Part shown: piece after piece, positions 45,364 to 54,241 of the stretch
How the letters are laid out: every line of letters begins with the position of its first letter
Position numbering within the stretch: the first letter of the stretch is position 1
Origin: Paenibacillus sp. MSJ-34
GTDB lineage: Bacteria; Bacillota; Bacilli; Paenibacillales; Paenibacillaceae
Reading direction: 5' to 3'
Length of the DNA: 64,000 bases
Assembly (NCBI RefSeq): GCF_018918005.1
Contig: NZ_JAHLPR010000005.1
Location: 93,890-157,889, forward strand
Made by a program: the position numbers and the translations under genes
The notes under the pieces: model-generated
Database searches by the model: none
Told to the model about the DNA's origin: nothing
Seen by the model: the letters and a program-made list of their open reading frames with translations, nothing else

Positions 45364-46375
45364 CGAAAAAATACCTCCTTTGCACGTAACCCGGAAAAGC
45401 AAGTTCCAGCCGCATATGACCCGGATCGCCGAGATCGTGGGATACGGACATGACAATTAACCTCATGCCGTTTAGGATAACCGCGTCACCAGCCCGGATC
45501 GTATTAATATCTAGCGCCGACACGGTGAATGTCTCTTGAATGCCGGTTAGCAGCGATTTAGCATACTGCTTGGCTTCGGCAGCCGATTTAATATTCGTAT
45601 CCTGAACAACCTTTTGCAGCGTACCGAGTTTTGCTGTTTCTCCTGATTCGATGGCTAGAACTTTGGAAGGAAGTTCGACCTTCACTTTCGGCTTGCCTTT
45701 CTTGGATTTCGTACCTTTCGTTTTCTTGGTTTCCGTTTTGCCGAGAACTTTTACTTTCGTTACCGCGCCTTCCAGCGTTCGCCGCTGCAACACTTCCTCG
45801 TTCTGTTCCATCACCCAAACGGTCTGATTGCTGCCGACCTTGAATAATTCCAAGCCCTTTGGCGTCATTCGCGGGATGTACATATCGCCACCGGCTTTGA
45901 CCGTTTCCTTGAGATCAGACATGATCATCTGATAGATCGCGCGGGAGCGGTATACCCCTTTGCCGAGCTTGACCTTGGTATCCGGGATGTTACCTAACGG
46001 GATTCCCCAATCCGTCGCATATTTCCGTAATCGTTGGCTGGCCGTCTGTCCCGAAGGCATTAAATATTCGTCTTCCGATTTGGCAATATAGATCGTTCGA
46101 TCATATACGGTGATGTCCATATGCTTCAAGCCCGGATTCGTGCTGTAACACTCCCACACAACGCCGGGATAGAGCAAGTAAACCATATTGTCGCTACCGA
46201 AAGGAATCCCGGATATACGGATTTCTTGGCCCGGTTCGATATTAGGGAAATCGGGCGTGATGACTACCCGAATGTCAGCTTGGTACGCGATTTGGTCAAG
46301 GGAATCCTTGAGCGTTATATTTTCGATTACATCGCGAAGATAGAATTTATTTGCGAGAACTACTTCATATTTCAT
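45350..46375 (-). CDS. Baseplate hub protein (XkdQ, Mu gp44/gpD-like)
   Basis: 341 residues. The N-terminal IRVVITPDFPNIEPGQEIRI and C-terminal INTIRAGDAVILNGMRLIVMSVSHDLGDPGHMRLEL fit XkdQ hub proteins, with a lysine-rich linker (KTKGTKSKKGKPK) between them. Forms the ring where the spike attaches. Confidence 0.88.
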   Translation of the reverse strand: MKYEVVLANKFYLRDVIENITLKDSLDQIAYQADIRVVITPDFPNIEPGQEIRISGIPFGSDNMVYLLYPGVVWECYSTNPGLKHMDITVYDRTIYIAKSEDEYLMPSGQTASQRLRKYATDWGIPLGNIPDTKVKLGKGVYRSRAIYQMIMSDLKETVKAGGDMYIPRMTPKGLELFKVGSNQTVWVMEQNEEVLQRRTLEGAVTKVKVLGKTETKKTKGTKSKKGKPKVKVELPSKVLAIESGETAKLGTLQKVVQDTNIKSAAEAKQYAKSLLTGIQETFTVSALDINTIRAGDAVILNGMRLIVMSVSHDLGDPGHMRLELAFPGYVQRRYFFDGPV

Positions 46376-47022
46376 GGCATCACCAGCTTTTGTCCGGGCT
46401 TAAGTTTGTTCGGATCGGGACCGATGACCTTTTTATTCAGGTTATAGATTTCCTTCCAGCGGGAGCTTGACTTCAACTGCTGCTTGGCAATCTTCGAGAG
46501 GGAGTCACCGGCTTTCACTACATAGGTTTTGGGTGTTTTCTTCAGATCAGGCCGACTATTATCAGCCGCTGCCGTTTGTCCTCCACCCGAAGCACTGCTC
46601 GCTTGGGACGTTCGCACTTTGACATTGCGCCAAGTTCGGCACGTAATGTCAAAATATACGTCGCCGGGTTCACCGCCTTTAAACGTGCTGTTGTGCGCTG
46701 AAACAAAGACTAAGACGTTCACGGCTGTATCTGTGATAATCAGACGAAGAGGCCTCTTACTATTCAACATGACGTTAAGTTGATTCATAGCGACTTGTGG
46801 ATCGGGAATGTCTCGGTAACGACAATAGGACGAATCATATTCCTTGGGAAAAAAAGAAGAGAAGGTAATCTCTTTCACCTTCTCCCCTTGGGCAAAGTCC
46901 ACTTCGCCAAGTGACATCATATTTATTGTTTCGTATTGTTTATCCCGGCGGATCGTGACTTCCTCCGGGTTCACGGGAAATTGAAATTCTCCGGCGTCAG
47001 GATCGACAAGGAAGAAGTCCAC
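46372..47022 (-). CDS. LysM-containing tail protein (XkdP, Mu gp43-like)
   Basis: 216 residues from a GTG at 47022 (GAGGGTGA upstream). N-terminal beta domain (DPDAGEFQFPVNPEEVTI), then a linker and a C-terminal LysM domain (TYVVKAGDSLSKIAKQQL to LKPGQKLVMP) that may bind peptidoglycan. Joins tube and baseplate. Overlaps the hub gene by 4 bases. Confidence 0.9.
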   Translation of the reverse strand: MDFFLVDPDAGEFQFPVNPEEVTIRRDKQYETINMMSLGEVDFAQGEKVKEITFSSFFPKEYDSSYCRYRDIPDPQVAMNQLNVMLNSKRPLRLIITDTAVNVLVFVSAHNSTFKGGEPGDVYFDITCRTWRNVKVRTSQASSASGGGQTAAADNSRPDLKKTPKTYVVKAGDSLSKIAKQQLKSSSRWKEIYNLNKKVIGPDPNKLKPGQKLVMP

Positions 47023-47056
47023 AAAATCACCCTCTAACTTAAATTGATAAGGGTAG

Positions 47057-47245
47057 TTATTTTACAAAGATGTATATACCAACGCACGCAACAACTGCTA
47101 GGAATGATGAAACCATAAATTTCCCTTTTTTATTTTCTTTATACGCCCAAAGAGCATCCTTTAATTCCACAACTAGCATTATTACAAAAAGAGCAATTAA
47201 AGCAAATGGTCCCCATGTATAACTCGTAACCCAATTATAAATCAT
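47057..47245 (-). CDS. Small phage membrane protein inserted among tail genes
   Basis: 62 residues with two membrane segments (TWGPFALIALFVIMLVVELKD and FMVSSFLAVVACVGIYIFVK) separated by AYKENKKGK. It is more AT-rich than its neighbours and lies between the tape measure and XkdP genes, where tail operons normally have no gene. It could be a holin-like, superinfection or exclusion protein; nothing in the sequence decides. Confidence 0.55.
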   Translation of the reverse strand: MIYNWVTSYTWGPFALIALFVIMLVVELKDALWAYKENKKGKFMVSSFLAVVACVGIYIFVK

Positions 47246-47300
47246 TTATCTGCACCAGCCTTTCAGAGGAATAATTCTCCAAAGAAGCTAAAATTCCTGC

Positions 47301-49406
47301 TTATTTTCGATTATTCATTTCTCTTCTTAACTGGTCAGCTAAAGAACCTGTTAACGGACCGATAATACGATTCGTCAACTCGTTCTCGTCAACTTTCTCA
47401 TTAATCTCTACCCTCACCGCACCGGGAGGGAAGTTCACATTAATTTGATTCACGGATTCTTTGCCAACATTTCCGAGATAATTTTGTAAGTTGCTCATTT
47501 GTTGCTCGGAAATATAGACTTCTGGAAGCTCAATTTTACTCGAAACATTCGAATGACCATTTCCCATCGTTGACTTATACAATGGTTTCGACCCTATTTC
47601 CAGCATATAGGGATCATCCTTGAACCGTTCCGTAAATTCTCGCTGTCTTTCCAAGCGTTGATTTTGCAAATGATCGCTATAAAAATAGCTAAAGGCAGGG
47701 ATCGCAATTGGTAAAGAAGCTAATCCAATACGAGAAAAAATGTTCGCATTTACTTTCCCTAACCCTTTCGCTTTACCGTGAGTATCACTTCTTGGCGGAA
47801 GCTTACCGTCAGTTGGAGTTCCTTTAGACCCGTTTGGCCCCCCTGGAGAAGCAGTAGGCGAGGGAGTTCCTCCCGTAGGAACGGAAGGATTTGGAACTTT
47901 GTCGCCTTTTTTGAAAATTTTTAACGGGTCTAATATTTTCTTAAGAAGCCATAAGGCACCAATATCTGTAACCACCGCACTAAGAATATTTCCCGTGTTT
48001 GGTTCATCAACCGCCCTCATATTAACGTCTTTAATAGCTTCCAATGCTTTATTTGCAATCTTACCCGCGTCGAACGCTTCGAGGAAGGAATCAAGGAACG
48101 CTTTGCCCGCAGTTGCCCCAGCCTTTAAAAATGGCGATTCGTTAAACGATTCATCATCCGACACAACGCCTAATGCCCCCATGATCAACCCGCCGAGAGT
48201 GCTTCCAATGGCCGAACCAATTTTAGATGCCGTCGAATTTATTTTCTCTTCGCCGCCATTGGCCCACCACTCGCCGAACGGTTTCGCTATGATCTCGTCC
48301 CAGGCAATTTTTAATTTTCCGAGGAAGTCCGCATTTTGAAACGCAGGGTCTTGCGCCAGGCGGTTAAATGCTTTCGTGACCTTCTCAATCCCGCCGACAA
48401 CAAAGTTCCCGATCTTCTTCCCGAAGTCTTCGACGCTTTGGCCTAATATCGCAATGGTTTCTTTGTTATCGGATCGCCATTGCTTGAATTTCTTCAATGC
48501 CGGACCCAATACATTTTCGAGCCCCATACCCCAGCGTTTAAAAATATTTTGTGTAAAAAACGTCTTCGTGCCGAGTAGTAGATTTTGCAGGTTCCCCGAC
48601 ATTTCACCCATCATGCCATCAAATCTGGATAGTTCTTTCGTGACTTGCGGCCATGTCTTGCTGATCTTCATCCCGGAATCCGCAAGTTTCTCAATGCGAT
48701 CCCGTGCCGCCCCATTAATCGCACCCATTTCTTGCAGACGCGAGGTCATCTCACCGACGGGGCGGTTAGCCGACAGGGCATCATACAATCGACCGATCCA
48801 TAAGGCGACGTCCCCGAATTGCTGCTGCGTTCCGGCGGCAATATCACCGACCATTTTCAAGCCGTCACCGGTGGAGAGGGCATTCCCGGTAAAAACTTGC
48901 AGTACCCGGCTCGCCTCGTAAATTTCATCACGGCGATAAGGAGTCTGTCCGGCGAAGGCGGTTAATTCATCGACACGCTGTTTGGCCGCCTCGGCGCTAC
49001 CAAGCAAAACTTTGAATGCAGAAGTAATTCCTTGCTCCTGCATGACCATATTTAAGCCAACTGTGGTAATTCCAGCAATACCACCACCGGCACCCAGAAG
49101 GGCAAGAGGGCTGGAAAGAAGCCCTAGCACTTTCTTAATTGTGCCGCTTGCCAAGTCTTTGGCCGTAATAACGAGACTGAACGGCTTTTTAGCAAGATTG
49201 CCTAATGTCGAGCCGATGGCTTTCGCTTTCGATGAAGCTTTGTCGTTCAGTCGCACTTCTGGACTAATCCTTGATTTTCCAAAGACTTTACTGCGTCTTT
49301 CGGTTTGCTCAAGCATCTTATCCAATGCCCTAAGTTGCTTTTCAGATTGTTCAATACCGTCCGTGCCGATCACAATATCCAAACGATACAGTTCATTATC
49401 AGCCAC
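47301..49406 (-). CDS. Tail tape measure protein (Mu gp42-like)
   Basis: 701 residues from GTG at 49406. The N-terminal TERRSKVFGKSRISPEVRL, QRVDELTAFAGQTPYRRDEIYEASRVLQVF and MTSRLQEMGAINGAA are typical of tape measures; hydrophobic helices lie near 100-125 and 395-415. A Pro/Gly/Ser/Thr-rich stretch (about 520-555) precedes the C-terminus. Length sets the tail tube length. GGAGGGG upstream. Confidence 0.9.
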   Translation of the reverse strand: MADNELYRLDIVIGTDGIEQSEKQLRALDKMLEQTERRSKVFGKSRISPEVRLNDKASSKAKAIGSTLGNLAKKPFSLVITAKDLASGTIKKVLGLLSSPLALLGAGGGIAGITTVGLNMVMQEQGITSAFKVLLGSAEAAKQRVDELTAFAGQTPYRRDEIYEASRVLQVFTGNALSTGDGLKMVGDIAAGTQQQFGDVALWIGRLYDALSANRPVGEMTSRLQEMGAINGAARDRIEKLADSGMKISKTWPQVTKELSRFDGMMGEMSGNLQNLLLGTKTFFTQNIFKRWGMGLENVLGPALKKFKQWRSDNKETIAILGQSVEDFGKKIGNFVVGGIEKVTKAFNRLAQDPAFQNADFLGKLKIAWDEIIAKPFGEWWANGGEEKINSTASKIGSAIGSTLGGLIMGALGVVSDDESFNESPFLKAGATAGKAFLDSFLEAFDAGKIANKALEAIKDVNMRAVDEPNTGNILSAVVTDIGALWLLKKILDPLKIFKKGDKVPNPSVPTGGTPSPTASPGGPNGSKGTPTDGKLPPRSDTHGKAKGLGKVNANIFSRIGLASLPIAIPAFSYFYSDHLQNQRLERQREFTERFKDDPYMLEIGSKPLYKSTMGNGHSNVSSKIELPEVYISEQQMSNLQNYLGNVGKESVNQINVNFPPGAVRVEINEKVDENELTNRIIGPLTGSLADQLRREMNNRK

Positions 49407-50003
49407 CCTTTACCCCTCCTTTCGGTTTCGGCATGTTCTCAATTTCCCTCGTGGTGAACGCGAGAAGCATCATGCGCTCTCCATGCGGCAAAGACCAGAA
49501 TACTCCAGGGCGAAGATGATGCACGGCCCACATGTGATAAAGCGCGGTCATCGTCCCCCCGGAGTCGATTAGTTTTTTACGTCTTCAATGCTGACACCAT
49601 ATCCCGATAAATCCAAAATCTTATCCCCGATGGCGTCAATTTCGCCCGCCAGCAACATGCGCCGGATCGCTTGCGCACCATCAGATAGTTGCAATCGGCT
49701 AGTAATACGGCCATCATCCCAACCGCTCAATGTAAGCGACTGTATTTCAAGCTTCCTCGTAGCGGTTGATATAAGGGTCGCGTTAAACAGTTCGTTATCA
49801 AGTTTTTCCTCGATTCTGCCGCTCACCTGACGACGGGTAGTGCAACGCTCCCTGATCCCGTCTAGTACGTTTGATGTCAGCCCGCGTAATGTAATTCTCA
49901 TATTCAAACGCTTGATAAAGACTGTTGCTTCAGGCAAGTTCATTGTAGCTTCTAGCAAACTATCCAAGATTTGATCTTCAGTCATATGCTCCATGGTACT
50001 CAT
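49399..50003 (-). CDS. Tail assembly chaperone with -1 frameshift (XkdN-like; frame-0 product 49569-50003)
   Basis: Frame 0 gives 144 residues (MSTMEHMTEDQILDSLLEAT to VSIEDVKN), a XkdN-type chaperone. Immediately before its TAA the codons GTA AAA AAC form the slippery heptamer A-AAA-AAC (plus strand 49572-49578). One base back, the frame is open for 57 more codons (LIDSGGTMTALYHMWAVHHL to KPKGGVKGG) to a TGA at 49401-49399 overlapping the tape measure start. This is the classic arrangement of long-tailed phages: both forms bind the tape measure during tail assembly. The extension might instead be a separate gene from ATG at 49551. Confidence 0.75.
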
Positions 50004-50031
50004 GATTTAATCCTCCTAATCAATTGGTGGT

Positions 50032-50439
50032 TTAGGTTGCAATAATTGGGTCGAGCAACTCGAAACCTTCGAAAGTAAACGTCGTTTCCTCGGTTACTTC
50101 TTCGCCAGCGGTCCAATTCGCGAGCTGAACGGCATCCGGCATGCAGTTAATCAACCGAATCCGTTCGAATCCGAAACTTTCGGGATCGTCCAGTTTGGAA
50201 ATGATATCGAACTTTTCAAATCCGCGACGGATCATATCGGATGTCACTTTATAGCCCGACATGGTGCCGGTTCCTTTGATAATGCCTTTTTTGAATACGC
50301 TGCGGGTCATTCCCGAAAGCTTCAATTCGCGCTTTTCGATTTCCTCTTTCGCTTCCAGCTTGTTAATGTTGGTTTGCCATTCGCCGTCGATATACACTTG
50401 ACCAAAGGTGCCGAGTATCGCCCTGGTTGGGTTCATCAT
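50032..50439 (-). CDS. Tail tube protein (XkdM, Mu gp40-like)
   Basis: 135 residues with GQVYIDGEWQTNINKLEAKEEIEKR and SGMTRSVFKKGIIKGTGTMSGYKVTSDM, the XkdM signatures. Stacked hexamers form the inner tube. Follows the sheath gene by 15 bases. Confidence 0.92.
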   Translation of the reverse strand: MMNPTRAILGTFGQVYIDGEWQTNINKLEAKEEIEKRELKLSGMTRSVFKKGIIKGTGTMSGYKVTSDMIRRGFEKFDIISKLDDPESFGFERIRLINCMPDAVQLANWTAGEEVTEETTFTFEGFELLDPIIAT

Positions 50440-50454
50440 GGTTTATCACGCTCC

Positions 50455-51927
50455 TTATTGCACGTAAAACGTGCCAAAGATTTGTTCCATCACATCGGTC
50501 AATTCTGCATTCCATTGCAAAAAGACCTGATCCGGTTCGGGTTTCTTGGCGGGAGCCGATCCATAATACTTCGGATCAAGTATCACGTTGTACCCGGTGG
50601 ATTTGATGACACCACTTTGCGATAATACCCGCAAGTATTCCTTACAGGCGCCGATCAAAGCGATCTGACCTTCTTCGGTGTTGTTCAATTTGCCAATATA
50701 AACATCCTCCGCCGTGCGCTGTAGATCGTCATTAATGGCGTCCATTACCCGAATCGTCCTAATTTTCTTCCAGGCGTTATTTTGACCGTCTCGTAAAGTG
50801 ACCAAGCTATTGATTCCGCGAAGAGCCTTCACTTTCCGCCCGTCATGGATAAGCAGAAAGACACCGTTTTTCACCGCTTGTTCTTGTTCGGCACGCGTCC
50901 AGCGGCGAGTCACATCATCAAAAGGCGATGCCGCATAGGTTGTCGATTCGTTCAAGCGTTGGCCCGCGATCAACCCGGCCACATAAGCGGCCGTCTGGGC
51001 CGAACTATATTCTTTACCAGCAAGCACGCCGCCCGTTCCGACATTGACAATTCCTTCGAAATCCATCGATGCGCCTCGAGCAACTGTTTTACTTACGGCA
51101 TCACTGGCCGTGTCATCCGTTTTCGATCCGCCCAGTACCGCGATGATTCCTTTCCCTTCGCCTCGTACACGTTTAACCCAAGCAACCAAACTGGCTCGCA
51201 AAGCGGCATCCGTGATTCCATCCAAAGTGAGGACGTTAAAATCTTGACCTTCGAAAGCCGACAATGCAGCGATATAGTCCGCATTTGTAAGACCGGAAAT
51301 ACCGCTGTTCCCACCTGCGAACATCGACCCGGACACATCGCCGAGAACGCCATCAGCAATCTTTTCAGCAGTAATCCAACCTTGTCCATTGATCGTATCG
51401 CCGTTGATCGCTTCGACCGCTGCCTCCGCGCTTCCGTCATGGATGTGTATCGTCCGTAATAGGGCAGTCCCTTCGTAAAGCTTGATCTCTTTCGCGTTTG
51501 CATCGACCAAACTCGGCTTAATCGTAACACTGAACTGGTTCGCGCGTTCTCCCGGATACTTGGCTGTCAATTTGACCATTTCTGTTCCATCGGTTCCCGG
51601 AATCGTTGTTGTCGCTTCCGCTGCCGAAGCATCTGCAATGCGATACGCAAGCAGCGTCTTCGGCCTACCCAAGAGCGATAGGAAGAGAGTTGTAAATGCT
51701 GTGGCTCCGTTAGATTCATCCACTGAAAAATGTTCTTTGATGGCCGCTTCATTCGATATTTCAACAAATTGCCGGACCGGCCCCCAATGCGCTTTAACCG
51801 GCACGATAACCACGCCGCGAGCGCCTGACTGAATGGCGGATGATGCGGCAGCTTGAAAATTCATGAACATGCCGGGCAAGACCGGCATATCTGTAGGACT
51901 CCATGTTCCTCCCGACATTTCGTTCAC
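50455..51927 (-). CDS. Tail sheath protein (XkdK, Mu gp39-like)
   Basis: 490 residues. MSGGTWSPTDMPVLPGMFMNF at the start, RARGVVIVPV-type segment (SGARGVVIVPVKAHWGP) and the C-terminal domain with GINSLVTLRDGQNNAWKKIRTIRVMDAI identify a contractile sheath, so the phage is a myovirus. GTG at 51927 or ATG at 51918. Overlaps the small gene upstream by 4 bases. Confidence 0.95.
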   Translation of the reverse strand: MNEMSGGTWSPTDMPVLPGMFMNFQAAASSAIQSGARGVVIVPVKAHWGPVRQFVEISNEAAIKEHFSVDESNGATAFTTLFLSLLGRPKTLLAYRIADASAAEATTTIPGTDGTEMVKLTAKYPGERANQFSVTIKPSLVDANAKEIKLYEGTALLRTIHIHDGSAEAAVEAINGDTINGQGWITAEKIADGVLGDVSGSMFAGGNSGISGLTNADYIAALSAFEGQDFNVLTLDGITDAALRASLVAWVKRVRGEGKGIIAVLGGSKTDDTASDAVSKTVARGASMDFEGIVNVGTGGVLAGKEYSSAQTAAYVAGLIAGQRLNESTTYAASPFDDVTRRWTRAEQEQAVKNGVFLLIHDGRKVKALRGINSLVTLRDGQNNAWKKIRTIRVMDAINDDLQRTAEDVYIGKLNNTEEGQIALIGACKEYLRVLSQSGVIKSTGYNVILDPKYYGSAPAKKPEPDQVFLQWNAELTDVMEQIFGTFYVQ

Positions 51928-52112
51928 CGAACCTTTCTTTTCATAAATTCATGGATAAGCTTTGCAGCTTCATCGATTGTCATTTCACTAATCCTGTCAT
52001 AAATCGCTCCGGCCAGCACTTCCGGCTTGACCGCGAAGAGAACCTCCGCTTTGGCAAGAAGCTCATTGATCGGATAGGCCGGAGCAGGAGGGGCTTCGTT
52101 TTTTTTAGCCAC
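51924..52112 (-). CDS. Small phage protein upstream of the sheath
   Basis: 62 residues: a Pro/Ala-rich start (MAKKNEAPPAPAYPINELLA) then helices (AIYDRISEMTIDEAAKLIHEFMKRKV). Small helical proteins at this site precede the sheath gene in Mu-like phages of Firmicutes (compare Mu gp38). Overlaps the sheath gene by 4 bases, so it belongs to the operon. Confidence 0.65.
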   Translation of the reverse strand: MAKKNEAPPAPAYPINELLAKAEVLFAVKPEVLAGAIYDRISEMTIDEAAKLIHEFMKRKVR

Positions 52113-52123
52113 GTGGTATCACC

Positions 52124-52966
52124 TCACCGTATATTCGGATCGAACTGCACTTGAGCCATTTTGGGGGCTTCTTCGAATTCCCGCATCATTTTCCGCGATA
52201 ATGTCATGGTGACTTGTCCTGTCGACAAAGCGTCCGCTTGGGAATTTACTCGCAATTGCATGACCGTCATATATTGACGATCCGCTAAATTTAGCGGTAT
52301 TTTGATTGCACTTGTCAGAGTTTCGGCGACCATCAATAATGCGGCAGATTGTTCATTTTGCGTTTGTCCAATCACATGACCGACAAATTGCTTTCGTACC
52401 TCATAGGCGGCTCTGTTTATGGATCGTGTTTCTGGTATGCCAGCGATCCGCCACATGACGGAGGGCCGTTTGTATCCAAGCGGCCAGGCGTTACGGTAAA
52501 CCGACCAATCCGGAAGAGTCGATCCTGTCCATTCCGCAAGCGCCTCCAGCCATGGGTCATTTGCTACCGTCTCGGGTACTCCGACCGGCTGGATCGCCAT
52601 CACCGAAAAACGTAAACCCCGTGTAATCGCGTCCCATTCTTCATCGACCATATCCGATCCAGTTGCACCTTGATATAGGCACGTGAATACTTCGCCGGTT
52701 TCCAAATCAGTAATGACTTGTTCGTGTAATGCGGAAACAATGGCCCGCTCGATCTCATCCACTTCGGAAAAACTCGTCCGATTCACATACGGCCAAATCT
52801 CGATAATCCGGCGAAAACCGGCCCAATCGCTTTCCGCTGCATCCACGCCTTGAACAATAACGATATAGGGTTTCGGCGTATCCGCACCGGCGGCATGGGG
52901 TTCATAGACTTGGCCGTCAATCTCCGGGATCGCGTCGATCAAACGCTGACGTATACCGTCTCTCAT
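52124..52966 (-). CDS. Tail terminator/completion-like protein, two parts
   Basis: 280 residues. The first half (MRDGIRQRLIDAIPEIDGQVYEPHAAGADTPKPYIVI) looks like a DUF3168-type tail terminator; the second half (PEDRY-free, EWTGSTLPDWSVYRNAWPLGYKRPSVMWRI to MAQVQFDPNIR) is a further domain of the kind found in Mu gp37-type proteins. Occupies the gp37/38 place before the sheath. Assignment rests on position and partial motif. Confidence 0.55.
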   Translation of the reverse strand: MRDGIRQRLIDAIPEIDGQVYEPHAAGADTPKPYIVIVQGVDAAESDWAGFRRIIEIWPYVNRTSFSEVDEIERAIVSALHEQVITDLETGEVFTCLYQGATGSDMVDEEWDAITRGLRFSVMAIQPVGVPETVANDPWLEALAEWTGSTLPDWSVYRNAWPLGYKRPSVMWRIAGIPETRSINRAAYEVRKQFVGHVIGQTQNEQSAALLMVAETLTSAIKIPLNLADRQYMTVMQLRVNSQADALSTGQVTMTLSRKMMREFEEAPKMAQVQFDPNIR

Positions 52967-52968
52967 GA

Positions 52969-53418
52969 TTACTCACTCCATAATTCTTTAAAGTCGGATT
53001 TGATTTGTCTGATATTCCGGCGTAACGTCGGTTCAATGATCGGGCGGGCTTTCATCCCTGGATGATTTATTTTTTTGGCGAAGATCGGCCCGTTCGGTCC
53101 GCCGAACTTCAGCGCTTTTCTATTTCTTGGCCGGATGACATAAGCACTTTTTCTAGGGCCGTGAATCCCGGTTCCGGTTTCAAGATACGTCCCGGTTCGC
53201 ATGGTATGGGCGAGATAGATGACAATGATATCCCCGTGTTTCTCCGCGCCGCCGTGTATTCCTTGTCTGGTATGGCCCGTTCGGTCGTTCCAACTGGCGT
53301 TTGATTTCGCATCGGACTCGTTACTCTTTCCCCAATGCTGTGCCAAGGCGAAAGCGGCGGCTTTCCTCCGGTTGATCACTTCGGTAACCCGGTCGGCAAT
53401 TGACCTGTTATCAGACAT
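52969..53418 (-). CDS. HK97-gp10-like head-tail connector
   Basis: 149 residues with RTGTYLETGTGIHGPRKSAYVIRPRNRKALKF and HPGMKARPIIEPTLRRN, the HK97 gp10 pattern (Tyr-LE-G-G, then PG-KARP). Neck/tail completion function. Two bases from the next gene. Confidence 0.82.
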   Translation of the reverse strand: MSDNRSIADRVTEVINRRKAAAFALAQHWGKSNESDAKSNASWNDRTGHTRQGIHGGAEKHGDIIVIYLAHTMRTGTYLETGTGIHGPRKSAYVIRPRNRKALKFGGPNGPIFAKKINHPGMKARPIIEPTLRRNIRQIKSDFKELWSE

Positions 53419-53419
53419 T

Positions 53420-53806
53420 CTATTTCACCCTTTCGATGTCGGCGTAGTACCCGCATATCTCTCCGTTGACGATTTGCGGATGTACCGCCCCGATCCGAAA
53501 CGATCCGTAAGGGTCAGCGTCGAATTCTTGCTCGATGTTCGGGCCGCTTGTTAGTCCCGCTGTATCATCCGCGAGAAGCGAATAGACAGAGCTTGTTTCT
53601 TTCCGCCCTGGAGTATCTGAAACAATCGTTCCCTGTGCCTGGCGACTGTCTGCAAAGATACGGACAGTCATAGGGCCGATTTCGGATTTAACCTCCGTAA
53701 AACCGCCGCCTTTGCGAACCTTTTCCGCGATCCGAATCGTGATCACGGTCGGGTTCTGAAGAATATTCCAGCGGAGATTCGCTTTTCGAACCGAAGCGTC
53801 GATCAT
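53420..53806 (-). CDS. Phage head-tail joining protein
   Basis: 128 residues, beta-rich (NPTVITIRIAEKVRKGGGFTEV, GPMTVRIFADSRQAQGT, DPYGSFRIGAVHPQIVNGEICGYYADIERV). Position between the gp36-like and gp10-like proteins and its size point to a head-tail stopper. No clear family name. Start overlaps the previous stop by one base. Confidence 0.65.
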   Translation of the reverse strand: MIDASVRKANLRWNILQNPTVITIRIAEKVRKGGGFTEVKSEIGPMTVRIFADSRQAQGTIVSDTPGRKETSSVYSLLADDTAGLTSGPNIEQEFDADPYGSFRIGAVHPQIVNGEICGYYADIERVK

Positions 53807-54171
53807 CAGAACACCTCCGGGCGCTTTACTTGAAACATAAAGCTTCCGGTCGAAGAACTGCCGGTTTTATCGGCCATACCGTCAAACGTTTCCGCCATCT
53901 TCAAAGATGCGGCCAATGCTTTCGATAAATCGACTCGTTCATATTGCTCTGCCCCTGTTTGATAGGAGACGATATCCCCCAAACGCTTTTGAATTTTGGC
54001 CGCCTTGCGCCGCCAACCTTCCGCAGCGGCTGCATAGATATTGGGCGCCTGGTTCAGCATGCGATTCAATTGTGCATCCGTAAAGGCAGTGTCCGCCTCC
54101 GTGCCGCCTAGAGGAATTTCTTCATCCAGCAGTTCGCGTAATTCCTCACGCAGATCACTCGTTGGCGTCAT
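53806..54171 (-). CDS. Head-tail connector, adaptor-like (Mu gp36 position)
   Basis: 121 residues, mainly helical: DLREELRELLDEEIPLGGTEAD, FTDAQLNRMLNQAPNIYAAAAEGWRRKAAKIQ. The start, with acid-rich helix then FTDAQL, is common to adaptor proteins directly behind the capsid gene. GGGGAGG precedes the ATG. Confidence 0.65.
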   Translation of the reverse strand: MTPTSDLREELRELLDEEIPLGGTEADTAFTDAQLNRMLNQAPNIYAAAAEGWRRKAAKIQKRLGDIVSYQTGAEQYERVDLSKALAASLKMAETFDGMADKTGSSSTGSFMFQVKRPEVF

Positions 54172-54186
54172 GATTGATTCCTCCCC

Positions 54187-54218
54187 AAAAAGGAGCCGGG
54201 TATCCCCAAGCTCCTTTT
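54187..54218 (-). terminator. Hairpin terminator/attenuator after the capsid gene
   Basis: On the minus strand AAAAGGAGC (54218-54210) pairs with GCTCCTTTT (54196-54188), ending in TTTTTGG. It lies inside the late operon, just behind the major capsid gene, and would lower downstream transcription unless overridden. Confidence 0.7.
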
Positions 54219-54241
54219 GTCACTTTATTTGAGAATCGATA

